DNA of 64,000 bases from Clostridia bacterium (lineage in GTDB: Bacteria; Bacillota; Clostridia; Oscillospirales; CAG-272). The position numbers and the translations under genes were made by a program. The notes beneath the pieces are model-generated. The model saw only the letters and a program-made list of their open reading frames with translations, made no database searches and was not told the DNA's origin. Shown here one piece after another: positions 43,844 through 53,441 of this stretch (the stretch's first letter is position 1; each line of letters begins with the position of its first letter). The stretch is from positions 1-64,000 of the forward strand of contig JAGAKG010000071.1 in NCBI GenBank assembly GCA_017625755.1. Reading direction: 5' to 3'.

Positions 43844-44887
43844 GTGAGAACGATAACTGTACTGTTTTATATTTTAATAGCTCTCGTTGTTTTTGGTTTG
43901 TTGATATTCATTCACGAGGGCGGACATTTCGTCGCCGCCCGAATCTGCGGAGTCACGGTAAACGAGTTTTCGATAGGAATGGGACCGAAGATATTCTCCC
44001 ATACCTCAAAGAAATCGGGAACGAAATACAGCCTTCGCCTGCTTCCGATAGGCGGATTTGTCAGTATGGACGGAGAGGACGAGGAGTCGGAAAATCCCAA
44101 CGCATTTTGCAATAAGAGCGTTCCAAAGAGAATGTTGATTATCATTGCGGGCGCGTTTATGAACCTTTTGCTCGGATTTATTTTGATGTTTGTGCTTGTA
44201 TTTTCGCAAAAAACTCTCGTTTCCAACACTATCGGAGCGTTCAACGATAACGCCCTCAGCTCGGATAAGCTTATGGTAGAGGATACCATAATCAAGGTGG
44301 ACGGAACACGCGTTCACACTGGGCAGGAGGTTGCGTACGAGATAATGAACAAGGGCGACAAGCCTATTGATATTATGGTAATCAGAGATGGGGAGCGGGT
44401 AACTCTCGAGGAAGTAGCCTTCCCGAATTTTGAGGATAGCGGCGTTCTTTTCGGAGAGTGCGATTTTAAAATGTATCAGGATAAGCCGAGCTTTGGAAAT
44501 TATATAAAGCACGCCTTTTTCCGCTCGCTCTCGACGGTCAAGATGGTATATGATTCGCTCTTTAATCTTGTCAGCGGAAAGTACGGAGTCGAGGCAGTGT
44601 CGGGGCCTGTCGGTGTCACAGAGGTGGTCGGTCAGGCAGCTAAGAGCAGCTTTCCGACGCTTATATATATCGTGGCGGTGATATCAATAAACCTCGGTGT
44701 GTTCAATCTAATTCCGTTTCCCGCGCTTGACGGAGGGCGGTTTGTTTTCCTCGCGGTCGAGGGAATACGCGGAAAGCCGATAGACAGACGCATTGAAGGA
44801 TATGTCAACCTTGTTGGAATAATTATTCTCTTTGCGATTATGGCGTTGGTTACCTTCAAGGATGTAATAAAACTTATTTTGAGATAG
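43844..44887 (+). CDS. rseP: RIP metalloprotease RseP (site-2 protease family M50)
   Basis: This membrane zinc protease cleaves transmembrane anti-sigma factors or signal peptides. HEGGH (residues 24-28) in the first membrane segment, one PDZ domain (~110-200), and the second metal motif NLIPFPALDGGR are seen. At 347 residues it has one PDZ, as in Firmicutes. The start is uncertain. The GTG at 43844 overlaps the only ribosome-binding-like sequence (GAGGTG), and no ATG is available, so initiation may use that GTG, or a non-standard codon such as ATA at 43853. Confidence 0.92.
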   Translation: MRTITVLFYILIALVVFGLLIFIHEGGHFVAARICGVTVNEFSIGMGPKIFSHTSKKSGTKYSLRLLPIGGFVSMDGEDEESENPNAFCNKSVPKRMLIIIAGAFMNLLLGFILMFVLVFSQKTLVSNTIGAFNDNALSSDKLMVEDTIIKVDGTRVHTGQEVAYEIMNKGDKPIDIMVIRDGERVTLEEVAFPNFEDSGVLFGECDFKMYQDKPSFGNYIKHAFFRSLSTVKMVYDSLFNLVSGKYGVEAVSGPVGVTEVVGQAAKSSFPTLIYIVAVISINLGVFNLIPFPALDGGRFVFLAVEGIRGKPIDRRIEGYVNLVGIIILFAIMALVTFKDVIKLILR

Positions 44888-44901
44888 AGGTCTGTACCTC
44901 T
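44886..44901 (+). repeat. Small hairpin between rseP and ispG
   Basis: AGAGGT (44886-44891), a CTGT loop and ACCTCT (44896-44901) form a 6-bp stem that begins at the rseP stop. It is followed by TTGAGG, the ispG ribosome binding site, and T residues, so it is too weak for a sure terminator. Confidence 0.4.
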
Positions 44902-44912
44902 TTGAGGTTTTT

Positions 44913-45992
44913 ATGAATTACAATGAGATAAGAAGAAAAACAAAAAAGGTCAATATAGGAAAAACAGCAATAGGCGGAGATTCGCCTATTGCTATTCAGT
45001 CGATGACGAATACCGATACACACGATAAGGCGGCAACCGTCGAGCAGGTCAGACTTCTTGCCGAGAGAGGCTGCGATATCGTGCGTATAACAGTTCCCGA
45101 CATAGAGGCGGCGGATACTATTACGGCAATCAAGGAAAGCGGAATAGAGATACCGATAGTAGCCGATATACACTTCGACTATAAGGTAGCGCTCAGATGC
45201 GCCGAGGTCGGAGTTGATAAGATAAGAATAAACCCCGGTAACATAGGAGATGACGACAGAGTAAAGGCGGTCTGCCGCGCTTGCTCCGCCGCGGGAATAC
45301 CGATAAGAATAGGAGTTAATAGCGGCTCGCTCGAGAAAAGCATACTCGCGAAATACGGCGCGCCCACGCCCGAGGCTCTCTGCGAGAGTGCGATGTACCA
45401 TATCTCCTTGCTTGAAAAGTTTGACTTTAACGACATAGTTATTTCAATGAAGGCGTCAAACCCTTATAATATGATACAAGCGAACAGACTTCTCGCAAAG
45501 CGTTGCGAATATCCTCTGCATCTCGGAGTTACCGAGGCGGGAAGCCGCGAGATAGGCGCGCTCAAGAGCGCAGTCGGAATAGGCTCGTTGCTCTGTGACG
45601 GTATCGGAGATACGATAAGAGTGTCGCTTACGGACAAGCCCGAATATGAGGCTGACGCGGCGAAAAATATTCTCCGCGCGGTTGGCGTTGAAGGACAGTG
45701 CGGAATGGACATAGTCAGCTGTCCTACCTGCGGAAGAACCAAGATAGACCTTATATCGCTCGTAAGAGAATTTGAGGACGCGGCAAGGCGAGAGGGGCTT
45801 ATGTCGAAGCCTATCAAGGTCGCCCTTATGGGGTGCGTGGTAAACGGCCCAGGAGAAGCCAGAGAGGCTGACATAGGAATTGCGGGCGGTAAGGGAGAGG
45901 CAGTACTTATCAAGCACGGCGAGATAGTTGGCAAGATATCCGAGGACGATATCGTAGGTCAGCTTATAGAGGAGATAAAGAAGCTTAAATAA
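44913..45992 (+). CDS. ispG: 4-hydroxy-3-methylbut-2-en-1-yl diphosphate synthase (flavodoxin-type GcpE)
   Basis: This [4Fe-4S] enzyme performs the penultimate MEP step. The TIM-barrel part includes IQSMTNTDT and ADIHFDYKVAL. The cluster cysteines are in VSCPTCGRTKID and MGCVVNGPGEA. At 359 residues it is the bacterial short form. TTGAGG lies about 6 bases before the ATG. Together with dxr and uppS it forms an isoprenoid/envelope cluster. Confidence 0.96.
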   Translation: MNYNEIRRKTKKVNIGKTAIGGDSPIAIQSMTNTDTHDKAATVEQVRLLAERGCDIVRITVPDIEAADTITAIKESGIEIPIVADIHFDYKVALRCAEVGVDKIRINPGNIGDDDRVKAVCRACSAAGIPIRIGVNSGSLEKSILAKYGAPTPEALCESAMYHISLLEKFDFNDIVISMKASNPYNMIQANRLLAKRCEYPLHLGVTEAGSREIGALKSAVGIGSLLCDGIGDTIRVSLTDKPEYEADAAKNILRAVGVEGQCGMDIVSCPTCGRTKIDLISLVREFEDAARREGLMSKPIKVALMGCVVNGPGEAREADIGIAGGKGEAVLIKHGEIVGKISEDDIVGQLIEEIKKLK

Positions 45993-46020
45993 TAAAGACT
46001 AAAGAAAGAGAGGGTGCTTC

Positions 46021-49000
46021 GTGGCAGGTAAGAGTCTCGGGGAATTGCTTTCAAAATACATTCCCCCCGAAGAGTATCTGGAAATACTGACAACGGCAAG
46101 TACCGTTGAGAGCAAGGTCAATAAAGAGGACCGACTGCTCGAGGTCAGAGCGCGTTTTCCAAAAATAATAAATAAATCAATACTTTACGATATAGAAAAG
46201 CAGGTCGCCGCGGTATATGCGCTCAGGTATTTCAAGATACTTCCGACCTATGAGCCGTCGCTCTTTACATACGAATATATTCCGCAGATACTCATTGAGG
46301 CGGAGACGGTAGGAACCGTCGCAAAGGGCTTTTTCTCGGATTATACATACGAGCTTACCGAGGACAAGCTCACCGTGAGAATTCCGTTTCCCGAGGAGGG
46401 AATAGGACTTCTCGAGGACGCAAAAACCCCCGCGATTATTGAGAATATAATAGCGAGTGAGTTTGGAATAAAGATATCGGTCTCAATAGAATATTCGGGA
46501 ACGCTTGTAACCGAAAGCTCGGAATCGACAAGGCTTCGCCTCGAGGAGATAGACAGACAGCTCTCGGTTGCCGAAAAGAATTACGAGGCGCACCTGAAAT
46601 CCTCGTCATATCAGAGTAAGCAGGAGACGAGCCATGAGGACGATACTCCAAAGCTTCCGAGAATACCGTCGGTCTACAATTACGATTTGAGAGAATCGGT
46701 AGTAGAGGACGGAAGGATAAAGATAGGTCCGTATACTTTCAACCTCACTGAGCCGAGCTTCGTTATAGGCAACGAGTTTGATGTGCGCCCTGTTCCGATA
46801 GCAACTATCAATAAACCAGTAAAGAATATCGTTTTTGTGGGAGATGTTTTTTCATTTTCCTCAGAGCCGAACAGAGCGGGGGATAAATTCAATGTTTCGA
46901 TAGGAATATTCGACGGAAATTCCTCGATATACGCCAAGCGCTATTCGCTTACCCCCGAGGAAGCAAAGGAAGCCAAGGGAGCTGTTTCGGTAGGAAGCAC
47001 GGTAGCAATACACGGATATACCAAAAATGAGCGTAATGACGACGAGCTTTATCTGAGCTATACCGATATCGCCATAGTTTCAAAGCAATCGCGCAAGGAT
47101 AACGCTCCCGTCAAGCGCGTTGAGCTTCATTTGCATACTAATATGTCTAATATGGACGCGGTGATTCCACCCGATGTGGCGGTAAAGACAGCGCAGAAGT
47201 GGGGGCACCCCGCCGTGGCGATAACCGACCACGCAAATGTTCAGGGCTTTCCCGAGGCGATGATCGCCGCCGAGAAATGCGGAATGAAGGTCATATACGG
47301 TCTTGAAGCGTATTTCGTAAACGATACGGCGTCTGCCGTTAAGGGCGATTACGCGGGCGGATTTTCCGACGAATTTATAGTTTTTGATATCGAGACTACG
47401 GGACTTTCTCCCGTAAACTGTAAGATAATCGAGATAGGCGCGGTAAAGATAAGAAACGGAGAGGTTCTTGAGCGCTATAATACCTTTGTAAATCCCGAGT
47501 GTCCTATACCCGAGGAGATAGTGGAGCTTACCTCTATAACCGACGATATGGTTGCGGACGCGAGAACGATTGATGTGGTTCTCCCCGAGTTCCTCGAATT
47601 TGTTGGTGGCAGACTTCTTATAGCCCATAATGCCGATTTTGATACGGGATTTATCAGAGCCGCGGCTAAAGCACTCGATATTCCGTTCGATGTTCCGTAT
47701 CTTGACACCGTCGCGCTTTCAAGGTATCTCAATACCGACCTGAAATCGCATAAGCTCGACGGACTCGCAAGGCATTACGAGCTTGGAGACTTCAAGCACC
47801 ACAGAGCCTGCGACGACGCCGAAATTCTGGCGTATATATTCTTTAAAATGACCAAACAGCTCGAAGCCCTTGATGTCAAGAGCTTCAACGAGCTTGCTTC
47901 CGAGATGAGTACCAAGACCAACCCGCTTATGCTCAAGCCTTATCACCAGATAATACTTGTTAAAAATCAGGCGGGACTTAAAAATCTCTATAAGCTTATC
48001 TCGTACAGCTACCTCAATTATTTCAGAAAAGTACCGAGAATACCCAAGACCGAGCTTGAAAAGCACAGAGAGGGACTTATTATCGGCTCTGCCTGCGAGG
48101 CAGGAGAGCTTTTCAGCGCGATACTTGAGGGCAAGCCCGAATCAGAGATTGAAAATATAGTCAATTTCTACGATTACCTTGAGATACAGCCTCTCTCAAA
48201 TAACAGATTCCTTGTTGCCGAGCATAAGGTAGCCGACGACGAGGGGCTTATGGAGCTTAACCGACGCATCGTTGAGCTGGGAGAAAAGTATAATAAGCCG
48301 GTCGTAGCAACCTGCGACGCCCACTTCCTTAACGACGAGGACGAGCTTTACAGAAAGATAATCGTCAGCACGAAGTTCAAGGACGCCGACAGAGATACCC
48401 ACCTTTATTTCCGTACCACAGAGGAGATGCTCGAGGAGTTTTCCTATCTCGGTGAGGAAAAGGCATACGAGGTCGTCGTAACTAACCCGAATAAGATAAA
48501 CGATATGATAGAGAGCGTCCGTCCTATCCCGAAGGGCACTTATACCCCGAATATGGAGGGAGCTGAGGACGAGCTTCAGGAGAAGTGCTGGACACGCGCG
48601 AAGTCGATGTACGGAGATCCGCTTCCCGATATAGTCAAAAACAGACTTGATAAGGAGCTTACCTCAATTATAAAGAACGGATTTGCCGTGCTTTATATGA
48701 TAGCGCAGAGACTTGTCTATTATAGCGAAAGTCAAGGATATCTTGTCGGCTCGCGAGGCTCGGTCGGCTCGTCGTTCGTCGCAACGATGGCGGGTATTTC
48801 CGAGGTAAATCCTCTGCCACCGCACTATTACTGTCCCGACTGTAAATACAGCGAATTCATTACAGACGGAAGCGTCGGCTCGGGATTTGACCTTGAGGAT
48901 AAGATGTGTCCGAAGTGCGGAGCGAAGCTCAACGCGGACGGACACGATATACCCTTTGAGACATTCCTCGGCTTCCACGGAGATAAGTCTCCCGATATAG

Positions 49001-50526
49001 ACCTTAACTTCTCGGGTGATGTTCAGGGAAGGGTGCATAAATACACAGAGGAGCTTTTCGGTGCGGAGAATGTTTTCCGCGCGGGAACGCTCGGAACGCT
49101 TGCCGACAAGACAGCTTTCGGCTTTGTAGCTAAATACTTTGAGTCCAAGGGCGTAAGTATCGGCAGAGCTGAGACCGACAGAATTATCCAGAATTGCGTC
49201 GGCGTAAAGCGTACCACGGGACAGCACCCTGGCGGAATAATCGTTGTTCCGAGAGAATACGAGGTATACGATTTCACCCCCGTTCAGCACCCCGCAGACG
49301 ACCCTCGCTCGGATATCGTAACGACGCACTTTGCCTTCTCGTATCTCCACGATACCATACTCAAGCTCGACGAGCTTGGACACGATATTCCGACCAAATA
49401 TAAGTGGCTCGAAAAGTTCTCGGATACCAGCGTTATGGATGTCAAGATGAACGATAAATCGATATACGAGCTATTCCTTTCGACCAAATCGCTTGGAGTC
49501 AGCCCCGAGGATATCGACTCAAAGATAGGTACATTCGGTCTGCCCGAGTTCGGTACGCGATTCCTTCAGCAGGTTCTCGTTGAGGCAAAGCCGAAGAACT
49601 TCGCCGACCTGCTTCAGATATCGGGACTTACCCACGGCACCGATGTTTGGATAGGAAACGCCGACGAGCTTATAAAAGCGGGAACCTGTACGATTTCCGA
49701 GGTTATCGGATGTCGAGATAACATAATGAATGACCTTATCCGTTACGGACTCGAAAACTCTGTGGCGTTTAAAATTATGGAGAGCGTCAGAAAGGGAAAG
49801 GGACTCACACCAGAATGGGAAGCGGATATGCGCGCGCACAATGTACCCGAATGGTATCTCGGCTCCTGCAAGAAGATAAAATATATGTTCCCGAAGGCGC
49901 ACGCCGCGGCGTATGTTATGTCCGCGATACGACTTGCGTGGTATAAAATACATATCCCGATAGCCTTCTATTGCGCTATGTTTACGGTAGCCCCGGGCGG
50001 ATTTGACGCGACTATCGTAATGAAGGGTAAGCAGAATGTAATGAATACATTCAAGGACATTGAAAAGCGAGGAAAGGAAGCCTCTCCCAAGGAGCAGGCA
50101 TCGGTCGCGTCTCTCCAGCTTACCAACGAGTGTATGGCAAGAGGAATAAAATTTTTGCCGATAGATATCGAGAAATCCGACGCATACGCCTTCCTGCCCG
50201 AAAACGGAGCTATCAGAATGCCGTTCTCCTCTTTGCCGGGACTTGGAGAGAACGCCGCGCTCAGTATCGTAATGGCGCGAGAGGAGGAGCCCTTCTTCTC
50301 GGTAGAGGACCTGCAAACGAGGGCGAAGCTTACCAAGAGCGTTATCGAGATTTTGCGTACCAACGGAGTTATCAAAAATCTTGAGGAAACCGACCAGCTT
50401 ACCTTTGGCGGAGATGTGTTTGGTAATCTTCAAACAAAAGCTCCCGATGAGCAGCCTAAAAAGCCGGCTAAGGCGTCAAAAACAGAACCCGCAGAGGAAG
50501 AAGCCGAACAGCTTTCGTTCTTTTAA
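46021..50526 (+). CDS. polC: DNA polymerase III alpha subunit, PolC type (Gram-positive)
   Basis: The 1501-residue replicase combines an N-terminal DnaE-binding/OB region, a PHP domain (RVELHLHTNMSNMDA, ~367) interrupted by a DEDDh proofreading exonuclease (FIVFDIETTGLSP, ~452), and the polymerase core. The core has zinc-finger cysteines (CPDC and CPKCGAK, ~940-975) and the catalytic PDIDLNFSGD (~990). It ends with QLSFF, which fits the beta-clamp binding pentapeptide (QLxLF type). It is somewhat longer than the ~1440-residue Bacillus enzyme, mostly in the linker and an Ala/Glu/Lys-rich tail. Initiation is at GTG 46021, with GAGAGGG upstream. Confidence 0.96.
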   Translation: MAGKSLGELLSKYIPPEEYLEILTTASTVESKVNKEDRLLEVRARFPKIINKSILYDIEKQVAAVYALRYFKILPTYEPSLFTYEYIPQILIEAETVGTVAKGFFSDYTYELTEDKLTVRIPFPEEGIGLLEDAKTPAIIENIIASEFGIKISVSIEYSGTLVTESSESTRLRLEEIDRQLSVAEKNYEAHLKSSSYQSKQETSHEDDTPKLPRIPSVYNYDLRESVVEDGRIKIGPYTFNLTEPSFVIGNEFDVRPVPIATINKPVKNIVFVGDVFSFSSEPNRAGDKFNVSIGIFDGNSSIYAKRYSLTPEEAKEAKGAVSVGSTVAIHGYTKNERNDDELYLSYTDIAIVSKQSRKDNAPVKRVELHLHTNMSNMDAVIPPDVAVKTAQKWGHPAVAITDHANVQGFPEAMIAAEKCGMKVIYGLEAYFVNDTASAVKGDYAGGFSDEFIVFDIETTGLSPVNCKIIEIGAVKIRNGEVLERYNTFVNPECPIPEEIVELTSITDDMVADARTIDVVLPEFLEFVGGRLLIAHNADFDTGFIRAAAKALDIPFDVPYLDTVALSRYLNTDLKSHKLDGLARHYELGDFKHHRACDDAEILAYIFFKMTKQLEALDVKSFNELASEMSTKTNPLMLKPYHQIILVKNQAGLKNLYKLISYSYLNYFRKVPRIPKTELEKHREGLIIGSACEAGELFSAILEGKPESEIENIVNFYDYLEIQPLSNNRFLVAEHKVADDEGLMELNRRIVELGEKYNKPVVATCDAHFLNDEDELYRKIIVSTKFKDADRDTHLYFRTTEEMLEEFSYLGEEKAYEVVVTNPNKINDMIESVRPIPKGTYTPNMEGAEDELQEKCWTRAKSMYGDPLPDIVKNRLDKELTSIIKNGFAVLYMIAQRLVYYSESQGYLVGSRGSVGSSFVATMAGISEVNPLPPHYYCPDCKYSEFITDGSVGSGFDLEDKMCPKCGAKLNADGHDIPFETFLGFHGDKSPDIDLNFSGDVQGRVHKYTEELFGAENVFRAGTLGTLADKTAFGFVAKYFESKGVSIGRAETDRIIQNCVGVKRTTGQHPGGIIVVPREYEVYDFTPVQHPADDPRSDIVTTHFAFSYLHDTILKLDELGHDIPTKYKWLEKFSDTSVMDVKMNDKSIYELFLSTKSLGVSPEDIDSKIGTFGLPEFGTRFLQQVLVEAKPKNFADLLQISGLTHGTDVWIGNADELIKAGTCTISEVIGCRDNIMNDLIRYGLENSVAFKIMESVRKGKGLTPEWEADMRAHNVPEWYLGSCKKIKYMFPKAHAAAYVMSAIRLAWYKIHIPIAFYCAMFTVAPGGFDATIVMKGKQNVMNTFKDIEKRGKEASPKEQASVASLQLTNECMARGIKFLPIDIEKSDAYAFLPENGAIRMPFSSLPGLGENAALSIVMAREEEPFFSVEDLQTRAKLTKSVIEILRTNGVIKNLEETDQLTFGGDVFGNLQTKAPDEQPKKPAKASKTEPAEEEAEQLSFF

Positions 50527-50540
50527 AAAAAGTTTAACAG

Positions 50541-50683
50541 TGGGGAAGGATAGAACCTTTTTGAAAAAAGCTTTCTCTCCTTCCCCCACACCCCTATCCT
50601 CACGTCAAAAACTTTAAATCTATGGTATATCTACCATTTAATAAAAACATCAACCAACTCAAACCTTTTGCATTAAAAGGTTT
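50541..50683. repeat. Hairpin-rich intergenic repeat after polC
   Basis: TGGGGAAGGA (50541-50550) pairs with TCCTTCCCCCA (50578-50588), and AAACCTTTT (50661-50669) pairs with AAAAGGTTT (50675-50683). The ACCTTTT/AAAAGGT arms are reused in the adjacent terminator. No gene is visible. The GGGGAAGGA...TCCTTCCCCCACACCCC block is, from memory, common between genes of gut Clostridia, which suggests a dispersed element. Confidence 0.55.
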
Positions 50684-50693
50684 GGAAGGTAGC

Positions 50694-50736
50694 GCGAGGG
50701 AAACCTTTCCTTAAAAGGTTTCCCTCGCACTATTTT
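50694..50736 (+). terminator. Terminator of the polC transcript
   Basis: GCGAGGGAAACCTTT (50694-50708) and AAAGGTTTCCCTCGC (50714-50728) form a perfect 15-bp stem followed by ACTATTTTTATT. Confidence 0.85.
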
Positions 50737-50738
50737 TA

Positions 50739-51176
50739 TTAGTCAAAGCTATCCGCAAAGGCGGTGGCAAGCTCGTCGCAGCGCTCGTTGTATTTGTGAC
50801 CTGCGTGTCCGTGAACCCAGACAAATGTCACCTTGTGAATTTCAAGCTGCTCAAGCAGCTTTTCCCAAAGGTCAATATTGAGTACCTCTTTGCCGTCGGA
50901 CTTTTTCCAACCGCGCTTTTTCCAGGACTCTATCCAATTTTTCTCGATAGCGTCTATCAGATATTTCGAGTCTGATGTAAGCGTTACCTCACAGGGTTCC
51001 TTGAGAAGCTTCAATGCCTCGATTGCCGCAGTAAGCTCCATTCGGTTGTTAGTCGTCATAGGCTCGCCACCCGATATCTCGCGCTCGAATTCGCCGTATT
51101 TTAGTATAGCGCCCCAACCGCCGCGACCGGGATTTCCGCGACACGCGCCATCTGTATATATTTCAACCTTTTTCAT
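50739..51176 (-). CDS. rnhA: Ribonuclease HI
   Basis: The 145-residue enzyme degrades the RNA of RNA-DNA hybrids. The four catalytic acids are in [36 protein letters not shown] and YNERCDELA. The basic protrusion ([16 protein letters not shown]) of the E. coli-like form is present. The ATG at 51176 gives the normal length and has GAGG upstream; the longer frame reaching 51248 runs into the promoter and is rejected. It has its own promoter and faces polC convergently. Confidence 0.96.
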   Translation of the reverse strand: MKKVEIYTDGACRGNPGRGGWGAILKYGEFEREISGGEPMTTNNRMELTAAIEALKLLKEPCEVTLTSDSKYLIDAIEKNWIESWKKRGWKKSDGKEVLNIDLWEKLLEQLEIHKVTFVWVHGHAGHKYNERCDELATAFADSFD

Positions 51177-51206
51177 ATAAGACCTCATTGTGTGTTTTAT
51201 GGAATA

Positions 51207-51235
51207 ATTGTACCATAAAATATAGTACAAATCAA
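51207..51235 (-). promoter_or_regulatory. Promoter of rnhA
   Basis: The minus strand reads TTGATT (51230-51235), 17 bases, then TACAAT (51207-51212), 31 bases before the rnhA ATG. Confidence 0.65.
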
Positions 51236-51254
51236 GACAAAAGTGCATTTTTAC

Positions 51255-51283
51255 TTGATTTTGAATAAGATATATAGTATAAT
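51255..51283 (+). promoter_or_regulatory. Promoter of the Nudix-MFS-GDPD-DUF1015 operon
   Basis: TTGATT (51255-51260), 17 bases, then TATAAT (51278-51283), divergent from the rnhA promoter. Confidence 0.7.
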
Positions 51284-51319
51284 ATATTAAGTATCTTTTG
51301 AGTTTTACGGAGAGAAGTT

Positions 51320-51883
51320 ATGGATATAAAGAATTTTGAGGAAAAAACGCTGAGGTCTGAGCTGATATTCGACGGTAAAGTGGTTCACCTTTACCGTGAC
51401 GATATCGAGCTTCCCGACGGCAGAGAGGCTTTCAGAGAGTATGTAAGACATATCGGAGCGGTCTGTGTCATACCCGTGACCGATAAGGGCGAGGTGATCT
51501 GCGTGAAGCAGTACAGATATCCGCTTGGCGATGTGGTGCTTGAAATTCCCGCGGGTAAGCTCGACTATAAGGGAGAGGACCCCGAGGGAGCGGCAAGGAG
51601 AGAGCTTCGCGAGGAGACGGGGGCAATCAGCGGTAAGCTGACCTATCTTGGAAAATTCTTTTCCTCGCCCGCAATACTCGACGAGTGTATTCATATGTAT
51701 CTTGCCGAGGAGCTTGAATTCGGCGATACCGATCTTGATGAGGACGAGTTTATAGAGGTCGTGAAAATCCCGATAGAGGAGCTTGCAGAAATGGTCTGCC
51801 GAGGGGAGATAATAGACGGAAAAACTCAGGCAGGCGTTATGAAAGCGCTTTATATATTGAATAAAAACGATTCGAGAGGATAA
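51320..51883 (+). CDS. Nudix hydrolase, ADP-ribose pyrophosphatase family (NudF-like)
   Basis: The 187-residue protein has a Nudix box starting GKLDYKGEDPEGAARRELRE and continuing ETGAISG, preceded by the ICVKQYRYPLGDVVLEIPAG segment typical of ADP-ribose or NDP-sugar pyrophosphatases. A likely role is cleaning up ADP-ribose or sugar nucleotides. GGAGAGAAG precedes the ATG. It is the first gene of an operon with a transporter and a phosphodiesterase; the gap to the next gene is 4 bases. Confidence 0.9.
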   Translation: MDIKNFEEKTLRSELIFDGKVVHLYRDDIELPDGREAFREYVRHIGAVCVIPVTDKGEVICVKQYRYPLGDVVLEIPAGKLDYKGEDPEGAARRELREETGAISGKLTYLGKFFSSPAILDECIHMYLAEELEFGDTDLDEDEFIEVVKIPIEELAEMVCRGEIIDGKTQAGVMKALYILNKNDSRG

Positions 51884-51887
51884 CTGT

Positions 51888-53420
51888 ATGAAGCTCAACT
51901 ATAAAAGAACCTTCTTTGTCGGAACGGCATTTTTTCTGATATGCCTTTTCTGGCAGACCTACGACGCAATAATTCCGAAAATACTTACCGATAAATTCGG
52001 TATGTCGCAGTTCTGGTCGGGCGCGATTATGGCGTTTGATAATATACTCGCCCTCTTTATGCTTCCGCTTTTCGGAGCTATATCCGATAAGCACAAGGGA
52101 AAGAGGGGAAAGAGAACTCCCTTTATCGTTTTCGGAACGATAGTCGCAGCGATAGCATTCCTCGGTCTTTCTGTGGTGGATAATATCCAGCTTTCAAAAA
52201 TCGACGATATAGCTGCGGTAACCGATTCGGCGTCTGAGGATTATGAGTCGGCAATGACCACGCTTTACGATTCTGATGTGACAATAACCGTTGACGGTAA
52301 AGAAGCTCCGCTCAGCTCGTTTATTGAAAAGGAAAGCTTCCTCGCCCTCGAGGATAGCAGCGATGAATACGCCGAGCTGGTAGTTCCCGCGCGACAGGCG
52401 TACGCCGCAGAGGTCACATCGAATAACGGAATAATACTCGTAGCCTTTATTGCGATGCTTCTGGTCGTGCTTGTGGCAATGGCGACATTCCGCTCACCCG
52501 CGGTCGCGCTTATGCCCGATGTAACACTGAAGCCCTTGCGCTCAAAGGCAAACGCGGTAATAAATCTGATGGGTTCGGCAGGCGGAATACTTATCCTTAT
52601 AGCGGGAATAATTTTCGGCACGGGAAAGGCATCAAACGCCCTTATGAATTACATACCAGTTTTTGCCGTGACATCGACTCTTATGCTTCTGGCACTTGCC
52701 GTGTTCCTCTTTAATGTAAAGGAGCCTCAGTTTGTTGCAGAGATGCAGCAGGAGAGTGAAAGACTCGGACTTGACCAAGCCGAGGAAAATGTCGGTGGAG
52801 ACAGAAAGCTCACGGGAGCGGAGATGCGTTCGCTGATATTCATTCTCGCATCGGTGGTATTCTGGTTTATGGGATATAACGCCGTAACCAGTAAATATTC
52901 GGTATACGCGTCAAATGTACTCAGACTTGACTTCAATCTTACCCTAATAATCGCTCAGGCGGCGGCAATCATTGCATTCATTCCCGTGGGAATGCTTGCC
53001 TCAAAGATAGGCAGAAAGAAATCAATACTTATCGGTGTTGCTCTTCTCGGGGGCGCGCTCGTGGCGGCGTCCTTTATCGAAGCGGGCTGCAATATATGGA
53101 TAATAAATATACTCTTTACGATAGCGGGTATAGGCTGGGCTACGATAAATGTAAACAGCTATCCTATGGTCGTTGAGATGTCGAAGGGAAGCAATATAGG
53201 TAAATATACGGGATATTACTACACGGCAAGTATGGCGGCTCAGACCATCACACCGATACTCAGCGGAAAGCTGCTTGATAGCGTTGGAATGAGAACGCTT
53301 TTCCCGTATGCGGCAATATTCGTATTTTTAGCGTTTGTAACTATGCTCTTTGTAAAGCACGGAGACAACAGACCGCCAAAGAATACCTCTAAGCTTGAAT
53401 CTCTTGATGTTGATATTTAA
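51888..53420 (+). CDS. MFS transporter, SLC45/GPH-like, with a soluble insertion between TM3 and TM4
   Basis: The 510-residue protein has 12 predicted membrane segments. The loop between TM2 and TM3 reads GAISDKHKGKRGKRTPFI, the usual MFS A-motif region of the sugar-cation symporter/SLC45 branch. Residues ~99-180 are a hydrophilic acidic stretch between TM3 and TM4, predicted to lie outside the cell, which is unusual for MFS proteins of this size. The substrate is not evident; sugars or sugar conjugates are plausible. It is tightly linked (4 bases) to the Nudix gene and followed by a GDPD. Confidence 0.85.
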   Translation: MKLNYKRTFFVGTAFFLICLFWQTYDAIIPKILTDKFGMSQFWSGAIMAFDNILALFMLPLFGAISDKHKGKRGKRTPFIVFGTIVAAIAFLGLSVVDNIQLSKIDDIAAVTDSASEDYESAMTTLYDSDVTITVDGKEAPLSSFIEKESFLALEDSSDEYAELVVPARQAYAAEVTSNNGIILVAFIAMLLVVLVAMATFRSPAVALMPDVTLKPLRSKANAVINLMGSAGGILILIAGIIFGTGKASNALMNYIPVFAVTSTLMLLALAVFLFNVKEPQFVAEMQQESERLGLDQAEENVGGDRKLTGAEMRSLIFILASVVFWFMGYNAVTSKYSVYASNVLRLDFNLTLIIAQAAAIIAFIPVGMLASKIGRKKSILIGVALLGGALVAASFIEAGCNIWIINILFTIAGIGWATINVNSYPMVVEMSKGSNIGKYTGYYYTASMAAQTITPILSGKLLDSVGMRTLFPYAAIFVFLAFVTMLFVKHGDNRPPKNTSKLESLDVDI

Positions 53421-53441
53421 ATTATAAACGGAGAAAAATAA

